The notes below the pieces were generated by a model, which saw only the letters and a list, made by a program, of their open reading frames with translations, was not told the origin of the DNA and did no database searches. The position numbers were made by a program, and so were the translations under genes. Below are positions 33,551-43,483 of a DNA stretch of 64,000 nucleotides, one piece after another (position 1 is the stretch's first letter; each line of letters opens with the position of its first letter). The DNA comes from Nocardia elegans NBRC 108235 (lineage in GTDB: Bacteria; Actinomycetota; Actinomycetes; Mycobacteriales; Mycobacteriaceae): NCBI RefSeq assembly GCF_001612845.1, contig NZ_BDBF01000017.1:1-64000 (forward strand), given 5' to 3'.

Positions 33551-34357
33551 TCAGCGGCGAGTCCGGCGTGCGGCCCTCGGTTCCGGCGTCTCGGGTGCGG
33601 GCTGACAGCGGGGGCAGAAGTAGATGCCGCGTTCGGTGGCGGTGGCGGAGGCGGCATCCGGGCCGAACATGCGGACGAGGATCATCGATCCGCAGCGCCG
33701 GCAGGGTTGGCGCTGCCGACCGTAGACCACCGCGGGCCGGGGTGGATGGTGGGCCGCTCGCTCGAGGATGCGGTGGGCGGCGTCGACGAGTCCGGGGAGA
33801 TCGGGTACGGCTGCGACGGGAGTGGCCGGGTGGATCCGCTCGGCGAAACAGATCTCACTGCGGAAGATGTTGCCGACTCCGGCCATGACGGTCTGGTCCA
33901 GCAGCGCGAGCCCGATCGGCCGCTCCGGGTCCGCGCGCAGCCGGCGGACCGCCTCGGCCGCATCCCAATTCGGGCCCAGGAGATCCGGGCCGAGATGATC
34001 GATCGCGGTGTGCTCGTCGGCGAGCGGGAGCACCTCGACCAGGCCGAGGGAGAAGCCGACGGCTTCGGTGTCGTCGGTGGCGAGAATCAGGCGCGCGGTG
34101 AATCCGGGTTTGGTCCACCGCTGGCCGGGGCGGTAGACCCGCCAGGTGCCCTCCATCTTGAGATGGGTGTGGATGCTGACCTTTTCGGTGCGGACGAACA
34201 GGTGTTTGCCGTAGCTGCCGACGCTGTCGACCCGGCTGCCGCGCAGATCGAGCGTGGCATAGCGTGGGACGCGAAAGTCACTGCGAGTCAGCGTCTTTCC
34301 CGCCAGCGCGGTTCGCAGCCGGGCCGCCGCGAGGTAGACGGTATCTCCTTCCGGCAT
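33551..34357 (-). CDS. nei: Fpg/Nei-family DNA glycosylase (endonuclease VIII)
   Basis: A base-excision repair glycosylase/AP lyase for oxidised bases. The N-terminus MPEGDTV carries the catalytic Pro2 and Glu3, with PEGD indicating the Nei rather than the Fpg (PELPE) branch. The helix-two-turn-helix region has MAGVGNIFRSE, and a C-terminal zinc finger (CRRCGSMI...IYFCPRC) is complete. The 268 residues match the family. It is downstream of lhr on the same strand, 41 bp away. Confidence 0.94.
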   Translation of the reverse strand: MPEGDTVYLAAARLRTALAGKTLTRSDFRVPRYATLDLRGSRVDSVGSYGKHLFVRTEKVSIHTHLKMEGTWRVYRPGQRWTKPGFTARLILATDDTEAVGFSLGLVEVLPLADEHTAIDHLGPDLLGPNWDAAEAVRRLRADPERPIGLALLDQTVMAGVGNIFRSEICFAERIHPATPVAAVPDLPGLVDAAHRILERAAHHPPRPAVVYGRQRQPCRRCGSMILVRMFGPDAASATATERGIYFCPRCQPAPETPEPRAARRTRR

Positions 34358-34398
34358 CGCCGTTCACCCCCTGTGTCGCCGGAGGATGCGCGCCGGTC

Positions 34399-37300
34399 TC
34401 ATGCTGTGCTGCGGAGCCGGAAGCCCCGGGGAGTGGTGTGGAAGCCGGCGTCGGTGAGGAATGCGGCGAAGGTGTTGCCGTGCACAGATTCCCCGTCGAC
34501 GCGTTCGACGACCAGTGAGTCGATCCGGCGGTCGTGGACCAGAGACGCCAACGCGGCCGCGGCCTCGGTCCGGATCTCGGGGTCCTCGGTGAAGGTGAGC
34601 AGAGTCTTACCACCGCGCTCCAGGTACAGTGCCAGTTCGCCCGCGGCCAGGACGACCAGGGCTCCCGCCTTACGGCCCGGACGATGTCCGGCTCCCTCAC
34701 CCGCGTTCTTCGGCCACGGCAGTGCGGCGCCGTACGGATTGGCCGGATCGCACGCGGCGAGCGCGACCGTGCCGCCCCGGCCGGTGTCGCCGCCCACCCG
34801 GTCGGAATCGTAGGAACGCAGCCGGTCTACCACGTCGGTGGTGGAGAACTGCGCCCCGCCGAGAGTGTCGACGAAATAACCGCGCCGGCAGCGCCCGCGA
34901 TCCTCGAATTCGGTGAGCACCCGGTACATGAGCGCGAAGCCGCCCGGAATCTCCTCGTTCTGCACCGAACCCCGGGTCAGCACCCCGTAGCGCTCCAGCA
35001 GGAGATCGGCGGTGGCGTGGGCACGAATGGTGTTGTCCGGCAGGCGCTGTGGCAGCAGCGACCATCGACCGGCCACCGCGGGCGGGCCGGTCCGGGTCGG
35101 CATGGCCGGTCGCGGCAGGTACATGCGGCCGCGCGGGGTGCGTCGCGGGGTGCGGTGGGCGGTGGTGCTGCGGGTGGTGCCGGACAGTCGCGCCCGGACC
35201 GGGGCGAAGGTGTCGCCGGACAGATATCCTGCCCACACCAGCTCCCACAGTGCCGCGGCCACGGCCGCATCGTCGAGTATCCCGGTGGCGTCGGACAGTT
35301 GCCGGAAGAAGTAGGCGCCGCCCGCCACCGCGACGACACGGTTGCCGCCGACCGCAGCCGGTTCGGTGGCGGCCGCGCCGTCGCCATCGCCATCGAGCGC
35401 GATCGCGTCGCCGGTCGCCACCGTCAGCTCCGCGCCCAACGCCGTCAGCAGGTGCACCTGCACATCGGTGAAGTCGATCTCCTCCGGCGGCGCCAGCGTG
35501 ACCGGCGCCTGATCCGCCGGATGCAGGGCGATCCAGCCGTCCTTCGCGGTGATGGCCCCGTGGCCGGACCAGAGCACCTCACCGGAGGCGGTGAGTTCGT
35601 CGAGCATCGCCGGTGTGTAGTCACGCACCCGCGACGGCAGAATGAGCGACTCCCACGCCGATGCCGGAATCGGCACGCCCGCAAGCTGTTCCACCACCGC
35701 GGCGACACCGTCCACGCCGCGCAGTGTCGAAGTGCCGATATGCTGCCACGCCGGCAGGAACCGGCCGAACGCGCCCGTGGATACCGGCTCGACCTCCTTA
35801 CGCGCCGCGGCCAGCGAACGGCGGCGCAGCCGGCGCAACACCTGCGCGTCACACCATTCCGCACCGGCCGAACCCGGCGTGAATTCACCTTCCACCACCC
35901 GCTTCTCGGCCCCGAGGTGGTGCAGGGCGGTGGCGGCGACGGCCGGGCCGATCCCGAAGCGCCGGGCGACGGCGTCGAGGGTGAACGGGGCGTGAGTGCG
36001 GGCGTAGCGCCCGATCAGATCACCCAGGGGATCGGCGACCGGTTCGATGAAGGCCGCCGGGGTGCCGATCGGCAGGGGGACGCCCAGGGCATCGCGCAAC
36101 CGGGCGGCGTCCTCGATCGCCGTCCACCACCGCGATCCCGCGAACGACACCTCGAGAACGCGCCTGGCCTGTAGCAATTCGGCGAACCACGGGTTCGGGT
36201 CGGCGGTGCACCGCGCGGCCGCCTCGGCCGGGGTGAGCGGGCCGAGTAGGCGCAGCAGGTCGGCGAGCCCTTCCGCGTCGCGGGCGTGGCGCTCGGGGGT
36301 CAGCCGCTGCAGTTCGCGTTCGGTCAGTTCGAGGACCGCGGCGTCGAGGAGTTCGCGCAGTTCCACCCGCCCCAGCAGTTCGGCGAGCAGGCTCGAATCC
36401 AGCGACAGCGCGGCCGCGCGACGCTCGGCCAACGGGCTGTCGCCCTCGTACATGAACTGGCCGATGTAGTCGAACAGCAACGCGTTGGCGAACGGTGACG
36501 GGGCGGCGGTCTCCACCTCGACCAGGCGCAGTTTGCGCCGCGCCACATTCGTCAGCAGATCCCGCAGGGCGGGCAGGTCGTAGACGTCGCGCAGGCATTC
36601 GCGCACCGTTTCCAACAGGATCGGGAAATCGGGGAATTTCCTTGCCACATCGAGCAATTGGGCCGCGCGCTGGCGCTGCTGCCACAGCGGCGCGCGGCGG
36701 CCGGGATCTCGGCGCGGCAACAGCAGCGCTCGCGCCGCGCATTCGCGGAAGCGAGAGGCGAACAGCGCCGATCCGCCCACCTGCTCGGTCACCACGTCGT
36801 CGATCTCGTCCGGTTCGAAGACGAACAGTTCCGCGCCCGGTGGATCGTCGGTGGTGTCGGGCAACCGGACCACGATGCCGTCGTCGGAGGCGGTCGGCGC
36901 GGCATCGACCCCGAACCGCTCCCGCAACCGCGCGCCCACCGCGAGCGCCCACGGCGCGTGCACCGGTAGACCGTAGGGCGAGTGCAGGATCAGCCGCCAA
37001 TCTCCGAGTTCGTCGCGAAACCGTTCGACCAGCAGCGTGCGATCGGTCGGCAGATGGCCGGTGGCCTGCCGCTGCTCGGCCAGCAGTGAGACCAGATTCG
37101 CCGTCGCGAAATCGTCCAGGCCGGCGGCGTGGACGAGCTGTTCGAGTTCGACCAGTTCGCCGCCCTTCGCGGCGGCCTTACCCGCCTTGGAGGCCGCGGC
37201 TCCCGCTCGGGAGGGCGTGCGTCGCGTGGCGCCGTTTCCGCTGGGGTCCGAGGACGATCGGCGTTGTCGCGCAGGACTTTCCGCCCGCGCCGCCGGGGAC

Positions 37301-39333
37301 CGCGGTTGCTCGTCGCCGAACGAATCGGCGCCGTTCCCCGCGGCCCGGCGCGCGGACTGCTGTCGTCCGCGACCGCCCGCCGGCCCGGAGTCGAGGGCTT
37401 CGCTGTCGAGCGCCGCATCGGGCCCACCCGCGTCTCGCACGAGTTCCGCGATCCGCCCGGCCGGTGCGTGTTCGACCGCCTGACCGGCCGTACGGATGAA
37501 TTCGCCCAGAGCCGCGCCCAATTCGGCCGGACGCCCGAGGGAATCGCCGTGCCAGAAGGGGAGTCGGCCCGGCAGGCCGAACGCGGGGGAGACGAGGACC
37601 CGGTCGTGGGTGATGTCCTCGATGCGCCAGCTGGTCGCGCCGAGGGCGAACACATCGCCCACGCGCGATTCGTAAACCATCTCCTCGTCGAGTTCGCCTA
37701 CCCGCGAAGCCTTTTCGCCGACCATGAACACCGGGAACAGACCACGGTCGGGAATCGCGCCGCCGGAGGTGACCGCGAGGCGCTGAGCGCCGGGACGCCC
37801 GGTCAGGGTGCCCGCATCGCGATCCCACACCAGGCGCGGACGCAGCTCGGCGAATTCGTCGGAGGGATATCGACCCGACAGCAGGTCCAGCACCGATTCG
37901 TACGCCGAGCGCGGCAGCGCGGCGAAACTTCCTGTCCCCCTGACCGTTTCGAACCACTCGTCGACATCGATCGGTTCCAGTGCGCAGGCGGCCACGGTCT
38001 GCTGGGCGAGGATGTCGAGGGGGTGGGCGGGGATCTTCAACTCCTCGATCTGTCCCGCCGTCATCCGCATCGACGCCACGGCGCAGTGGATCACATCGGT
38101 GCGGTGCTTGGGGAAGATCACCCCGCGCGAGATCTCACCGACCTGATGTCCGGCGCGTCCGACCCGCTGCAGCCCGCCCGCGACCGACGGCGGCGCCTCG
38201 ACCTGCACCACCAGATCCACCGCACCCATATCGATACCGAGCTCGAGGCTGCTGGTCGCCACCACACACCGCAACCGGCCGCTTTTGAGATCGTCTTCGA
38301 TGATGGCGCGCTGTTCCTTGCTCACCGAGCCGTGATGGGCCCGGGCCAGCAGCGGCGCCGCCCCGTGATTGACCTCGGTCGGCGACCCGAGCTGGGCGGG
38401 CGGCGCGTGCTCGCGGCGTCCCGCGACCTCCTCCGCCTCGTCGGGTTCGGCGATCCGCTCGGCGTATTCCTCGTTCAGCCGCGCCGTCAGGCGTTCGGCC
38501 AGCCGCCGCGAATTCGCGAACACGATCGACGAGCGGTGCGCCAGCACCAGATCCACGATCGCGGCATCCACATGCGGCCAGATCGAGCCCGGCTGATCGG
38601 ATTCGTCCGGCTCGGTCATATCCGCCACCGGCACCCGCACCGACAGGTCGAACGTCTTCGGCGCCGGCGGCGACACGATCGTGATCGGCGCCGAGCCGAC
38701 CAGAAATCGCCCCACCTCCTCCGGCGGACGAACGGTCGCCGACAACCCGATGCGCTGGGCGGGCCGCTCGGTGAGCTGGTCGAGCCGGGCCAGCGACAGG
38801 GCCAGATGCGCCCCGCGCTTGGAACCGGCGATCGCGTGGACCTCGTCCACGATCACGGTGCCGACCTGCGACAACGTCTCGCGGGCCGCCGAGGTGAGCA
38901 TCAGGTACAGCGATTCCGGGGTGGTGATCAGGATGTCGGGCGGCTTGCGCTGCAGGGTCCGCCGGTCGGCCGGGGTGGTATCGCCCGACCGCACGCCGAC
39001 GCTGATCTCGGGGGCGGGCATACCGAGCCGCGCGGCCGTGCGGGTGATGCCCACCAGGGGTGCGCGCAGATTGCGCTCGACGTCGACCGCGAGGGCCTTG
39101 AGCGGGGAGATATAGAGCACGGCGGTGCGCTGCGGGCCGGACGTGGGTTCGCGGGTGGCGAGCCGGTCGATCGCCCACAGGAAGGCCGACAGAGTCTTAC
39201 CGGACCCGGTCGGCGCGATCACCAGGGTGTGTTCTCCCGCGGAGATCGCCTCCCAGGCTCCCAGCTGGGCGGTCGTGGGCGCGGGGAACGCACCGTCGAA
39301 CCACTCCTGGGTCGGCCGGGAGAACTGCTGCAT
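34399..39333 (-). CDS. lhr: Lhr-family ATP-dependent DNA helicase
   Basis: A superfamily 2, 3'-to-5' DNA/RNA-DNA helicase of about 1,644 residues, induced by DNA damage in mycobacteria. Walker A is APTGSGKT (about residues 40-47), motif II is VDEVHAI, and QRVGRAGHQ is motif VI; the Lhr-core winged-helix domain and the long Lhr C-terminal domain follow. A disordered Ser/Arg/Ala-rich insert of about 90 residues (about 631-718) interrupts the core. The ATG for MQQFSRPTQEWF is preferred to an in-frame GTG five codons earlier. It may be co-transcribed with nei. Confidence 0.94.
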   Translation of the reverse strand: MQQFSRPTQEWFDGAFPAPTTAQLGAWEAISAGEHTLVIAPTGSGKTLSAFLWAIDRLATREPTSGPQRTAVLYISPLKALAVDVERNLRAPLVGITRTAARLGMPAPEISVGVRSGDTTPADRRTLQRKPPDILITTPESLYLMLTSAARETLSQVGTVIVDEVHAIAGSKRGAHLALSLARLDQLTERPAQRIGLSATVRPPEEVGRFLVGSAPITIVSPPAPKTFDLSVRVPVADMTEPDESDQPGSIWPHVDAAIVDLVLAHRSSIVFANSRRLAERLTARLNEEYAERIAEPDEAEEVAGRREHAPPAQLGSPTEVNHGAAPLLARAHHGSVSKEQRAIIEDDLKSGRLRCVVATSSLELGIDMGAVDLVVQVEAPPSVAGGLQRVGRAGHQVGEISRGVIFPKHRTDVIHCAVASMRMTAGQIEELKIPAHPLDILAQQTVAACALEPIDVDEWFETVRGTGSFAALPRSAYESVLDLLSGRYPSDEFAELRPRLVWDRDAGTLTGRPGAQRLAVTSGGAIPDRGLFPVFMVGEKASRVGELDEEMVYESRVGDVFALGATSWRIEDITHDRVLVSPAFGLPGRLPFWHGDSLGRPAELGAALGEFIRTAGQAVEHAPAGRIAELVRDAGGPDAALDSEALDSGPAGGRGRQQSARRAAGNGADSFGDEQPRSPAARAESPARQRRSSSDPSGNGATRRTPSRAGAAASKAGKAAAKGGELVELEQLVHAAGLDDFATANLVSLLAEQRQATGHLPTDRTLLVERFRDELGDWRLILHSPYGLPVHAPWALAVGARLRERFGVDAAPTASDDGIVVRLPDTTDDPPGAELFVFEPDEIDDVVTEQVGGSALFASRFRECAARALLLPRRDPGRRAPLWQQRQRAAQLLDVARKFPDFPILLETVRECLRDVYDLPALRDLLTNVARRKLRLVEVETAAPSPFANALLFDYIGQFMYEGDSPLAERRAAALSLDSSLLAELLGRVELRELLDAAVLELTERELQRLTPERHARDAEGLADLLRLLGPLTPAEAAARCTADPNPWFAELLQARRVLEVSFAGSRWWTAIEDAARLRDALGVPLPIGTPAAFIEPVADPLGDLIGRYARTHAPFTLDAVARRFGIGPAVAATALHHLGAEKRVVEGEFTPGSAGAEWCDAQVLRRLRRRSLAAARKEVEPVSTGAFGRFLPAWQHIGTSTLRGVDGVAAVVEQLAGVPIPASAWESLILPSRVRDYTPAMLDELTASGEVLWSGHGAITAKDGWIALHPADQAPVTLAPPEEIDFTDVQVHLLTALGAELTVATGDAIALDGDGDGAAATEPAAVGGNRVVAVAGGAYFFRQLSDATGILDDAAVAAALWELVWAGYLSGDTFAPVRARLSGTTRSTTAHRTPRRTPRGRMYLPRPAMPTRTGPPAVAGRWSLLPQRLPDNTIRAHATADLLLERYGVLTRGSVQNEEIPGGFALMYRVLTEFEDRGRCRRGYFVDTLGGAQFSTTDVVDRLRSYDSDRVGGDTGRGGTVALAACDPANPYGAALPWPKNAGEGAGHRPGRKAGALVVLAAGELALYLERGGKTLLTFTEDPEIRTEAAAALASLVHDRRIDSLVVERVDGESVHGNTFAAFLTDAGFHTTPRGFRLRSTA

Positions 39334-39510
39334 GGGTTCAGTGTGCACCCGGGCACCGACATCGAGACCCGGCGGCGAAGTCCCTCGGGCGCATTTCCCG
39401 GTCTCGAGCTCGCCGGACGGGGTCGCCGACGCGGACGGATCGGCGCCGGTCCACGACTCGTCCCGATAGGCTGGCCGCGACTGCGGTGGCTAACCGACGA
39501 TGGGACCGAT

Positions 39511-39975
39511 ATGAGCGAGCGCCCCGACACTGTGACCGCGATTCCGGCCGACCCCGCACAGGTGACGAACGACCCCGCCAACCCGCCGGTCCCGCCCGGC
39601 GCGATGCTGCTCGAATTGGTGCCGGTCCCGGTGCGCGATATCGACCGGGGAATCGAGTTCTATCGCGATCGGCTCGGCTTCCATCTCGATGTGGACGTGG
39701 CTCCGGCGCCGGGCGTGCGGATCGCGCAGCTGACTCCACCCGGTTCCGCCTGTTCGATCCTGCTGTCCGAAGGCGTCGCCACCGCGGACGGCGCGGTCGG
39801 CTCCCTGCGCGGACTGCATCTTGTCGTGGCCGATATCGAGGCAGCCCGCGCGGAACTCGTCGCGCGGGGCGTCGGCGTGGGCGAGATCGACGATGTCGGT
39901 GGTGGTGTGCTGTACGCCCATTTCGCCGACCCCGACGGCAATACCTGGAGTCTGCAGTACATGCCCTGGCGGTAG
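39511..39975 (+). CDS. VOC/glyoxalase-fold protein
   Basis: A 154-residue protein with a disordered Pro-rich start of about 30 residues and one vicinal-oxygen-chelate domain made of two beta-alpha-beta-beta-beta units: VPVRDIDRGIEFYRDRLGF and LVVADIEAARAELVARGV, ending FADPDGNTWSLQYM with the usual metal-binding glutamate replaced by Gln/Ser context. It resembles the many small glyoxalase-like proteins of actinobacteria with no assigned reaction. The start is the first ATG in frame; the long upstream frame is antisense of lhr. Confidence 0.8.
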   Translation: MSERPDTVTAIPADPAQVTNDPANPPVPPGAMLLELVPVPVRDIDRGIEFYRDRLGFHLDVDVAPAPGVRIAQLTPPGSACSILLSEGVATADGAVGSLRGLHLVVADIEAARAELVARGVGVGEIDDVGGGVLYAHFADPDGNTWSLQYMPWR

Positions 39976-40056
39976 CCGCGGCCGTTCATTGCCGAACGGT
40001 GGCGATCGGCCGACTGGGCCGCGCATCGCGCCCCTCGCCCGCTAGTGTTTGAGACT

Positions 40057-41004
40057 ATGCGTAACAGTAACGGGTTACAGCGGCGTGGCCTGGCGATCGG
40101 ATGCGGCGGCACGGTGGGCGCGGCCTGGATCGTGGCGGCGCTCGCGGCGGTGCGAGATGTCCTGCAGTGGGATCCGCGCGAGGCCGATGCGCTGATCGGC
40201 ACGTCCGCCGGCGCGGAAATGGTGACGATGCTGGCCTCGGGAGTCTCCGTCGACGATCTGATGGCGATGCAGCGCGGCACCGTCGCCGATCCGATCCTGG
40301 CCCGGCATATGGCCGACGAACCGGGCCGCTTCCCGCCGCTGCCCCGTCCCCGCCTCGGCGCCCCGCGAATGGCCTTGCACGGCAACCGTTCTCGACAAGC
40401 CCTGCTGACCGCGGGCAGCCGGCTGCTGCCGGTCGGCGGCGGCGATGCGAGCTGGCTGCAGCGCCTGGCCACCGATCTGAACCGTGACCGGGACTGGTTC
40501 GACCATCCATCCGCGTGGCTGGTCGCGATGGACTACGACTCCGGCGAGCGGGTCGCCTTCGGCGCACCGGAGGCGCCGGCCGCGACGATCGGCCAGGCGC
40601 TGCGGGCGTCGTGGGCGGTTCCGGGCTGGTTCCCACCCGTGCCGATCGCCGGACGGCGGTTCGTCGACGGCGGCGCCGCCTCCACCGCCTCGGTGGATCT
40701 GCTGCTGCCGCTGGGCCTGGACGAACTGGTGGTGCTGACACCGATGGCCTCGGCGCGGTCGGTGCCCGCCGGCGGACCGGGACACTGGCTAGAGCGTCAG
40801 CTCCGCGGGCCGATGAGCGCGCAACTGGAATCGGAGATCGCCGCCGTGCGCGCGGCCGGAACCCGCGTGTTGCGGCTGGCGGTGACCGCGGCCGACCTGG
40901 CGGTCATGGGCCCGAACTTCATGGACGGCCGCCGGCGCGGCGAGACCTTCGAGCACAGTCTGCGCAGCACCCGCCGCGCCATGGAACGGAGTGAATTCGC
41001 ATGA
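40057..41004 (+). CDS. patatin-like phospholipase/acylhydrolase
   Basis: A 315-residue lipid acyl hydrolase with a Ser-Asp dyad. The oxyanion loop is GCGGTVGAAW, the nucleophile is Ser50 in GTSAG and the aspartate is in FVDGGAAS. There is no signal peptide, so it acts in the cytoplasm or at the inner membrane face. The ATG is 8 nt after TAGTGT; an in-frame GTG four codons earlier overlaps that box and is less likely. The stop overlaps the following dehydrogenase gene by 4 bp. Confidence 0.87.
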   Translation: MRNSNGLQRRGLAIGCGGTVGAAWIVAALAAVRDVLQWDPREADALIGTSAGAEMVTMLASGVSVDDLMAMQRGTVADPILARHMADEPGRFPPLPRPRLGAPRMALHGNRSRQALLTAGSRLLPVGGGDASWLQRLATDLNRDRDWFDHPSAWLVAMDYDSGERVAFGAPEAPAATIGQALRASWAVPGWFPPVPIAGRRFVDGGAASTASVDLLLPLGLDELVVLTPMASARSVPAGGPGHWLERQLRGPMSAQLESEIAAVRAAGTRVLRLAVTAADLAVMGPNFMDGRRRGETFEHSLRSTRRAMERSEFA

Positions 41005-41852
41005 ACCTGTTCGGTACCGGCTATCCGCCGATCGACCTGGCCGCGGCCCGCGTTCTCGTCACCGGAGCCGGTCGCGGCATCGGCCGGGCCACCGCGGAGT
41101 TGTTCGCGCACAAGGGATCCGACGTCGTCCTCGCCGATGTGGACGCCGCGGCCGCGACCGCCGCGGCGGCCGACCTCGGCGCCCGCGCGGTCGAACTCGA
41201 CGTGCGCGACCGGGAGCGGTGGGACCGGGTCGTCGCCGATCTGGGCCGGATCGACGTCCTGGTGAACAACGCCGGAGTGATGCCCGCGGGCCCGTTCCTC
41301 GGTGAACCGGATGCCGTGGGGCACACCACGATCGATGTGAACGTCTGGGGCCTCATCCACGGCATGCGGGCCGTCGCGCCGGCGATGATCGACCGCGGCC
41401 GCGGTCATATCGTCAACGTCGCCTCGCTGGCCGGAAAAATCCCGCTGCCCGGGTTGGCGGTGTACAACGCGAGCAAGTTCGCCGCCGTCGGACTCTCGGC
41501 CGCGACCCGGCTGGAATTCGCCGAATCGGGGGTCAGCGTGAGCTGTGTGCTGCCCTCCGCGGTGCGCACCCGCCTGTCCTCGGGGCTGACCCTGGGCCGC
41601 GGGTTGCCCACGGTCGACCCGGTCGACGTCGCCGCCGCGATCGTCAAGACCTGCCGGACCCGGCGGGCCGAGGTGGCGGTGCCGCAGTATCTCGATCCCG
41701 TCGACATCGCGCTGGCGGCCGCCCCCGAATCGGTCGTGCGCATGGTGCGCGGGCTCTTCGACGGCGACCGGGCGCTGCATCCGGGGGACGCGGCGGTGCG
41801 GGCGGCCTACGAGGACCAGGTCCGCGCCATCGCGCGCGATCCGGAGCGTTGA
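41001..41852 (+). CDS. short-chain dehydrogenase/reductase
   Basis: A 283-residue classical SDR. TGAGRGIG (about 21-28) binds the cofactor, with LADVDAA after the second strand favouring NAD(H); NNAG and the catalytic Ser plus YNASK are in place. It overlaps the patatin gene by 4 bp (ATGA), so the two form an operon and may act on the same lipid, for example an alcohol or ketone derived from a released acyl group. The exact substrate is unknown. Confidence 0.87.
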   Translation: MNLFGTGYPPIDLAAARVLVTGAGRGIGRATAELFAHKGSDVVLADVDAAAATAAAADLGARAVELDVRDRERWDRVVADLGRIDVLVNNAGVMPAGPFLGEPDAVGHTTIDVNVWGLIHGMRAVAPAMIDRGRGHIVNVASLAGKIPLPGLAVYNASKFAAVGLSAATRLEFAESGVSVSCVLPSAVRTRLSSGLTLGRGLPTVDPVDVAAAIVKTCRTRRAEVAVPQYLDPVDIALAAAPESVVRMVRGLFDGDRALHPGDAAVRAAYEDQVRAIARDPER

Positions 41853-41856
41853 ACGC

Positions 41857-43386
41857 TCAGCCGAACCGAATGCCTTGTGCCAGCGGCAGTTCGGTGGAGT
41901 AGTTGACTGTATTGGTGGCGCGGCGCATATACGCCTTCCAGGAGTCGGAGCCCGATTCGCGTCCGCCGCCGGTCTGCTTCTCGCCGCCGAACGCACCGCC
42001 GATCTCCGCACCCGAGGTGCCGATGTTCACATTGGCGATGCCGCAGTCGGAACCGTCGGCGGCCAGGAATCGTTCCGCCTCGCGCTGGTCGCCGGTGAAG
42101 ATGGCCGACGAAAGCCCCTGTGGCACAGCGTTGTGCAGGGCGATCGCGGAATCCAGATCGTGATAGGTGAGCACGTAGAGAATCGGCGCGAACGTCTCCT
42201 CGCGCACGATCGCGGTCTGAGCGGGCATCCGGATGATTGCGGGGCGTACATAATAGGAACCGTCGCCGCCGACCTCGACGCGCTCACCGCCGCAGATCAA
42301 TTCGCCCCCGTCGGCGAGCGCACGGTCGATCGCCGCCCGCATCGCGGTGTGGGCGCGGCCGTCGATCAGCGGCCCGACCAAGACCGAGTCGTCGAGCGGA
42401 TTGCCCACGGGCAGTTGGCGATACGCCGCGCTCATCCGATCCAGCAGTGGCCCGGCGATATCCACGTGCGCGATGACCCGCCGCAGTGTCGTGCACCGCT
42501 GTCCGGCCGTTCCCGCCGCGGCGAAAACCACGGCCCGCGTTGTGAGGTCGAGGTCCGCGGACGGGGTGACGATCGCGGCGTTGTTACCGCCGAGCTCGAG
42601 CAGGCACCGGCCGAAACGCGCCGCCACTCGCGGTGCCACCGCCTGCCCCATCCGCACCGATCCGGTGGCGCTGACCAGAGCCACCCGTTCGTCGTCGACC
42701 AGCTGGGTGCCGACGTCGGCACCCCCCTGGATCAGCTGGTGGATCCGCGGGTCGGCGCCGACGTCGAGGGCCGCGCGTCGCAGCAGCGCATCGCAGGCCA
42801 GCGCGGTCAGCGGCGTCGTCTGCGAGGGTTTCCACACCACGGTGTCGCCGCAGACCAGGGCGATCGCGGTATTCCACGACCAGACCGCGACCGGGAAGTT
42901 GAACGCCGAGATCACCCCGACCACCCCGAGGGGATGCCACGTCTCCATGAGCCGATGCCCGGGTCGTTCGGAAGCCATGGTGCGGCCGTACAGCTGGCGG
43001 GACAGGCCGACGGCGAATTCGCAGACGTCGATCATCTCCTGCACCTCGCCGCGCGCCTCGGCGCCGATCTTGCCCGCCTCCAGGGTGACGAGTTCGGCCA
43101 GCGCGTCGAGATTGTCGGCCAGTAGTCGTCCCAGCCGCCGCACCACCGCGGCACGTTGCGGTGCGGGGACGGATCGCCACGCCTGAAAAGCGCTGTGCGC
43201 CTTGTCGATCGCGCCGGTCACGTCGAATGCGGAGGTGGCCGGGACGCGCATCAGCTCGCCGCCGGTGATCGGTGTGCGGGCCGGCAGGTCGCCCGAATCG
43301 ACCGGGTCGACGCCGAGTTCGAGCAGCAGGCGCGCGGCCCGGTCGCGCAGTTCGCCGGTGGTGGGCAGAACGGGTGCGGATGTCAT
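41857..43386 (-). CDS. pcd: L-piperidine-6-carboxylate / aminoadipate-semialdehyde dehydrogenase
   Basis: A 509-residue NAD-dependent aldehyde dehydrogenase. The catalytic glutamate is in LELGGNNA and the cysteine in GTAGQRCTTLRR; SAFNFPVAVWSWN and the ALDH7-like HEPVG-type layout (GGAFGGEKQTGGGRESGSDSWK) match Pcd/AmaB. With lat it converts lysine to L-alpha-aminoadipate. It is divergent from lrpA, which by family habit regulates lysine genes. The N-terminal about 25 residues are variable. Confidence 0.9.
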   Translation of the reverse strand: MTSAPVLPTTGELRDRAARLLLELGVDPVDSGDLPARTPITGGELMRVPATSAFDVTGAIDKAHSAFQAWRSVPAPQRAAVVRRLGRLLADNLDALAELVTLEAGKIGAEARGEVQEMIDVCEFAVGLSRQLYGRTMASERPGHRLMETWHPLGVVGVISAFNFPVAVWSWNTAIALVCGDTVVWKPSQTTPLTALACDALLRRAALDVGADPRIHQLIQGGADVGTQLVDDERVALVSATGSVRMGQAVAPRVAARFGRCLLELGGNNAAIVTPSADLDLTTRAVVFAAAGTAGQRCTTLRRVIAHVDIAGPLLDRMSAAYRQLPVGNPLDDSVLVGPLIDGRAHTAMRAAIDRALADGGELICGGERVEVGGDGSYYVRPAIIRMPAQTAIVREETFAPILYVLTYHDLDSAIALHNAVPQGLSSAIFTGDQREAERFLAADGSDCGIANVNIGTSGAEIGGAFGGEKQTGGGRESGSDSWKAYMRRATNTVNYSTELPLAQGIRFG

Positions 43387-43471
43387 CTGCGGCTCCGTTT
43401 CCGAAATCGGTTGATGGGGGGCTTCGCACCGGTGGGAGATCGTTTCCGGCCCCGGCCACCGCCCGCTGGGT

Positions 43472-43477
43472 TAGCCT
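43472..43477 (+). promoter_or_regulatory. -10 box (TAGCCT) of lrpA, leaderless type
   Basis: TAGCCT, 6 nt before the lrpA ATG. Confidence 0.5.
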
Positions 43478-43483
43478 TCGCTG

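Noticed and set aside
37129..39510. Long plus-strand frame leading into the VOC gene
   Set aside because: Antisense of lhr; the VOC protein begins at the ATG at 39511.
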